7,212 bases of DNA from Microcaldota archaeon (GTDB taxonomy: Archaea > Micrarchaeota > Micrarchaeia > Norongarragalinales > Norongarragalinaceae): assembly GCA_016214445.1 (NCBI GenBank), contig JACROM010000140.1:1-7212 (forward strand), written 5' to 3'. The translations under genes and the position numbers were made by a program. Below, piece by piece: positions 4,910-7,212 of the stretch (position 1 is its first letter; the number at the start of each line of letters is the position of its first letter). A model generated the notes under the pieces. The model did not search any database. It worked only from the letters and a program-made list of their open reading frames with translations, and was not told the origin of the DNA.

Positions 4910-6238
4910 TCAAAGCACCGGCAGGTAGGTCTCTAGTTCCCACGGCGTCACCTGTATCCGGTATTCGTTCCACCTCTTCTGGTGCGCCTCGATTATTTTT
5001 CCGAAAACGTGCTTGCCAAGAGTTTCCTCCATGAGCTTGCTCTTCTTGAGTTCGTCAGTTGCCTCTTCCAGTGATTTGGGCAGCGTCTTGATGTAGAATT
5101 TCTCCAGTTTGGCGTCGTCGAAATGGTATATGTTCTCTTCAATGGGTTCGGGCGGCCTCTTCTTGTGCGTTACGCCATCAAGGCCAGCAGCGAGCATTGC
5201 CGCGAACGCGAGGTAGGGGTTGCATGACGGGTCGGGAAAGCGTAGTTCTATTCTTGTGGCTTTCTGGGAACCGCGTACCGCTGGCACCCTTATCATAGCG
5301 GACCTGTTGGCTCTCGCCCAGCAGATGTAGACCGGTGCCTCATATCCAGGCACAAGCCGCTTGTAGGAGTTGACAGTTGGCGCTGCTATGGCGGCGAACT
5401 CGCGCGCGTGCTCAATTTGTCCGGCAATGAATCCTTTGGCTGTATCCGACAGCTTGTATTTTTCGTCGGAAGCGTCGAAGAACGCGTTCTGTCCATCTTT
5501 CCACAGGCTCTGGTTGGTGTGCATGCCGCTCCCGTTTATCCCGAAAATGGGCTTGGGCATGAACGACGCGTATAGTCCGTGCTTTTTCGCTATGACCTTG
5601 ACAACGTTCTTGTATGTGACCACCTTGTCCGCCATCGAAAGCGAAGTGTCGAACGCGAAATTTATCTCGTGCTGGCCTTCAGCCACTTCATGGTGGCCCC
5701 TTTCCACCTTCAAACCCATGTGGTTGATTGCCTCTATGGTTTCGTGGCGAACTGCCATTCCGCAGTCAATTGGGCTAAGGTCGAAATACCCTCCGGCATC
5801 GTGCGGGTCCGGCATGATTGTCGCGCCGTTCGTGTCCTTGAACAGGAAGAACTCCAGTTCCGGCCCAGTGTAGTAGGTGAATCCCGCCTCCTTTGCCTTG
5901 GCTTCCATCTTCTTCAGTATGTGCCTCGGGTCGCCTTCGAATGGCTTGCCGTCGTTGCCGTAGACGTCGCATATTATCCTCGCGAAACCGTCTCCCCACG
6001 GCATCAGTGCGAATGTGGACGGGTCGGGCATGAGGAACATGTCGCTCTCGAAAATCCTCATGAACCCCTCTATGGAGGAGCCGTCGAACCATACGCCGCC
6101 TGTCAACGCGCCTTCCAGCTGTTCCGCTGTTATCTCTATGTTCTTGGTCCTGCCGAAAACGTCCGTGAACTGAAGTGAAATGAATTTGACGTTCTTCTCC
6201 TTCGCCTCGTTCAGCACTTTCTGGATAGCCTCGTCCAT
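4910..6238 (-). CDS. glnA: Glutamine synthetase, type I-alpha
   Basis: 442 residues from the ATG at 6238. A TTG at 6259 is in frame, but GGGGGGTG lies 7 bases before the ATG and typical class I proteins start here (MDEAIQKVL). It makes glutamine from glutamate, ammonia and ATP in the cytoplasm as a dodecamer. All family motifs are present: WFDGSSIEGF (50-59), metal ligands in GPELEFF (Glu127, Glu129), HHEVAEGQHEINF (Glu184, Glu191), INGSGMH (His240), NSYKRLVPGYEAP (290-302) and RIELRFPDPSCNPYLAF with Glu331 and Arg333. The length and the GFMRIFESDM stretch, with an Arg in the place of B. subtilis Arg62, fit the feedback-inhibited I-alpha class without the extra insert of the adenylylated I-beta enzymes. 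A divergent Lrp-type gene shares its promoter region. Confidence 0.97.
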   Translation of the reverse strand: MDEAIQKVLNEAKEKNVKFISLQFTDVFGRTKNIEITAEQLEGALTGGVWFDGSSIEGFMRIFESDMFLMPDPSTFALMPWGDGFARIICDVYGNDGKPFEGDPRHILKKMEAKAKEAGFTYYTGPELEFFLFKDTNGATIMPDPHDAGGYFDLSPIDCGMAVRHETIEAINHMGLKVERGHHEVAEGQHEINFAFDTSLSMADKVVTYKNVVKVIAKKHGLYASFMPKPIFGINGSGMHTNQSLWKDGQNAFFDASDEKYKLSDTAKGFIAGQIEHAREFAAIAAPTVNSYKRLVPGYEAPVYICWARANRSAMIRVPAVRGSQKATRIELRFPDPSCNPYLAFAAMLAAGLDGVTHKKRPPEPIEENIYHFDDAKLEKFYIKTLPKSLEEATDELKKSKLMEETLGKHVFGKIIEAHQKRWNEYRIQVTPWELETYLPVL

Positions 6239-6245
6239 AACAGCG

Positions 6246-6253
6246 CACCCCCC
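6246..6253 (-). promoter_or_regulatory. Ribosome binding site that fixes the glnA start
   Basis: GGGGGGTG on the minus strand, 7 bases before the ATG at 6238, contains the GGTG core complementary to the archaeal 16S tail. The in-frame TTG at 6259 lies upstream of it and would place this site inside the coding region. Confidence 0.6.
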
Positions 6254-6282
6254 TTTCAACTCTCCTTTCCAATGGGGCGAAC

Positions 6283-6292
6283 ATTATATTAA
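6283..6292 (-). promoter_or_regulatory. TATA box of glnA
   Basis: TTAATATAAT on the minus strand is centred about 26 bp before a start near 6261, which leaves a 23-nt leader containing the ribosome binding site. The same AT-rich box is nearly symmetric and could also serve the divergent plus-strand gene. Confidence 0.5.
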
Positions 6293-6311
6293 GTTTGCGT
6301 GTTTTATCTGG

Positions 6312-6351
6312 ACAAACGTAGCTTTTTCAAGTGTTTTTGCGATACGTTTGT
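6312..6351. promoter_or_regulatory. Inverted repeat in the glnA-lrp intergenic region, likely Lrp operator
   Basis: ACAAACGTA (6312-6320) and TACGTTTGT (6343-6351) are perfectly complementary 9-bp half-sites, with one more pair after a mismatch. Their centres are 31 bp apart, about three helical turns, so both face the same side of the DNA. The right half ends one base before the lrp ribosome binding site. Binding here would affect lrp directly and could reach glnA. Confidence 0.5.
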
Positions 6352-6358
6352 AGGTGAT
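6352..6358 (+). promoter_or_regulatory. Ribosome binding site that fixes the lrp start
   Basis: AGGTGAT is a seven-base match to the complement of the archaeal 16S tail and lies 4 bases before TTG at 6363. The in-frame GTG at 6354 overlaps this site and so is unlikely to be the start. Confidence 0.6.
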
Positions 6359-6362
6359 TTTA

Positions 6363-6824
6363 TTGAAAATCGGGGCTAAAGAAAAAGAACGTTCGGATGA
6401 GAAAATCATGGACCTGCTGCGGGACAACTCGCGACTTTCCTTCCGCGCAATAGCGAAAAAGACTGGCCTTGCCACTTCCACTGTGGCCGCGCGCGTTTCA
6501 AGGATGGAATCCGAAGGCGTGATAACCGGCTACTCTGCGTCGTTCGACTACGAGAAGTTAGGCTACGACCTTTTGGCGATCATCACCGCGATTATCCAGG
6601 GGCAACCATTGCTCAAGGTCCAGTCCAAAATCGCGGCTATGCGGGAAGTGATGAGCGTGTACGACGTCACGGGCGACTACGACTCCATGGTCATAGTGCG
6701 GGTGAAGAACAGGAAGGAGTTGAGCGAGACAGTGAAGAAGATTCTTGCAACTGAGGGGGTCGCGCGCACCAACACGCATCTTGTTCTCAACACTGTTAAG
6801 GAGAATTACGCTGTGAGGAAGTAA
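6363..6824 (+). CDS. Lrp/AsnC-family transcription regulator
   Basis: 153 residues if started at TTG 6363, chosen because of the ribosome binding site just before it. The N-terminal part has the Lrp helix-turn-helix (LSFRAIAKKTGLATSTVAARVSRMESEGVI, about 25-54). A linker strand and a RAM/AsnC ligand-binding domain (about 67-150) follow, with the characteristic turn VTGDYDSMVIV (101-111). Such proteins form dimers to octamers and sense amino acids or related metabolites. The gene is divergent from glnA with 124 bp between the starts and an inverted repeat there, so it probably controls itself and glnA. The length is normal and nothing is missing. The gene ends with two stop codons in a row (TAATAA). 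Confidence 0.93.
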   Translation: MKIGAKEKERSDEKIMDLLRDNSRLSFRAIAKKTGLATSTVAARVSRMESEGVITGYSASFDYEKLGYDLLAIITAIIQGQPLLKVQSKIAAMREVMSVYDVTGDYDSMVIVRVKNRKELSETVKKILATEGVARTNTHLVLNTVKENYAVRK

Positions 6825-6862
6825 TAAGAACCATGAAAGTCGAATGGAATTAGACAAATCTC

Positions 6863-6913
6863 GGAGGGAAGAACATTATGCGTTGGTTTCCTAAATTTTT
6901 AGAAGAGAATTAA
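6863..6913 (+). other. Strong start signal and 11-codon reading frame
   Basis: GGAGG (6863-6867) lies 10 bases before ATG 6878, the only convincing start signal downstream of lrp. The frame stops after 11 codons (MRWFPKFLEEN). One extra T in the run of five Ts at 6896-6900 would join it to the following long frame as MRWFPKFFRREL and onward. It is therefore either the broken 5' end of the FHA-like gene, a leader peptide, or a base-calling error in a homopolymer. Confidence 0.4.
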
Positions 6914-6915
6914 AA

Positions 6916-7212
6916 TTGGGGTCTCGTTCTCCGGAAGGACAACACATCCCTAAAATTCTTATTGTCCGGCACGACCAACAGGTACACGAAGGAGAAGCCC
7001 TGCCTGCCTTTGAGCTTCGGGAAATGGACAAATCCTTGCTGACTTTTGGGAGGAACGTTAGTTTCGACCCTACAACGGAGGATCGAGTTAATGACGTGGT
7101 ACTGGGCAACGATACTTACTCGAGGTTCATTCGGAACCGCAGGGGGGCACATCCCCCCTTCAGTTTCACGGTCCTCCTGATTCCCCCCTGCGGCGAGGAT
7201 ACCTTTGGCATC
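6916..7212 (+). CDS. FHA-like domain protein, partial (runs off the window)
   Basis: A plus-strand frame is open from 6895 to the end of the window (99 codons from TTG 6916, no stop). Residues 41-72 resemble the core of a forkhead-associated domain: LLTFGR (Gly45-Arg46), then NDVVLGNDTYSR (59-70) with the Ser-Arg pair. GEDTFG (93-98) sits about where the G-T/N turn is expected. FHA domains bind phosphothreonine peptides, and the Arg and Ser would contact the phosphate. The usual His of S-x-x-H is Ile72 here, so this is a weak or divergent member. TTG 6916 has no clear ribosome binding site. The better start is ATG 6878 in another frame, joined if one T is missing from 6896-6900. Its place after lrp on the same strand suggests co-transcription. 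The family call is tentative. Confidence 0.5.
   Translation, partial: MGSRSPEGQHIPKILIVRHDQQVHEGEALPAFELREMDKSLLTFGRNVSFDPTTEDRVNDVVLGNDTYSRFIRNRRGAHPPFSFTVLLIPPCGEDTFGI
7137..7193. repeat. GC-rich inverted repeat with two alternative partners
   Basis: CCGCAGGGGGG (7137-7147) and CCCCCCTGCGG (7183-7193) are perfectly complementary 11-bp arms. A second run of six Cs (7153-7158) lies only 5 bases after the G-run and could pair with it instead. The repeat lies inside the FHA-like reading frame. Confidence 0.5.

Noticed and set aside
6239..6259. Longer glnA start at TTG 6259
   Set aside because: The strong GGGGGGTG site lies inside this extension and fits the ATG at 6238, where family members normally start.
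5370..6284. Open frames on both strands overlapping glnA
   Set aside because: They overlap a complete, fully conserved glutamine synthetase, and their compositions (rich in Arg, Gly, His and Ser) are typical out-of-frame translations.
6891..7152. Two minus-strand frames opposite the FHA-like gene
   Set aside because: No ribosome binding site or recognisable motif, whereas the plus-strand frame shows FHA-like residues and stays open to the window end.

Overview
This window looks archaeal. It holds a serine tRNA with an intron at the 37/38 position and no encoded CCA. Several genes have TATA/BRE-like promoters about 25 bp from the start codon (leaderless or very short leaders), and others have Shine-Dalgarno sites of the GGTG type. 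The proteome also fits: a class I-alpha glutamine synthetase, an Lrp/AsnC regulator, a membrane-anchored Lon-like (S16) protease and a reduced kinase-fold protein. The small, compact style recalls DPANN-type archaea such as Diapherotrites, but that placement is an inference.

Left part (1-3071): an accessory block, all on the minus strand. Bases 1-1520 are an apparently complete IS4-superfamily (IS1634-like) insertion sequence with 12-bp perfect terminal inverted repeats; its first base is the first base of the window. It is inserted in the last codons of a small cupin gene and supplies that gene's stop codon. The cupin is the third gene of a tight operon: a winged-helix/minimal nucleotidyltransferase (MNT) protein, a HEPN protein overlapping it by 8 bases, and the cupin 6 bases further on. 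The operon starts with a TATA box followed by a perfect 16-bp palindrome over the predicted transcription start, a likely autoregulatory operator. It resembles a HEPN/MNT toxin-antitoxin module with an extra DNA-binding domain and a cupin partner.

Middle (3072-3488): tRNA-Ser(GCU) on the minus strand, interrupted by a 70-nt, highly folded intron. On its 3' side is a roughly 100-bp element made of three hairpins enclosed by a 9-bp outer stem, and beyond it a second copy of the last 14 bases around the tRNA 3' end. Such a repeated tRNA end is the usual trace of integration at a tRNA gene, and it falls exactly at the border between accessory block and core genes.

Right part (3489-7212): mainly core genes. 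A secreted or membrane-anchored Lon-like protease and a short kinase-like protein form a two-gene unit (10-base gap). Upstream of it is glnA (minus), divergent from an lrp-type regulator (plus). Their 124-bp shared region carries a 9-bp inverted repeat with half-sites about three helical turns apart, consistent with Lrp control of nitrogen assimilation. After lrp comes a plus-strand reading frame with FHA-like residues that runs off the window. Its 5' end may be broken by one missing T in a homopolymer, because the best ATG and ribosome binding site lie just upstream in another frame.
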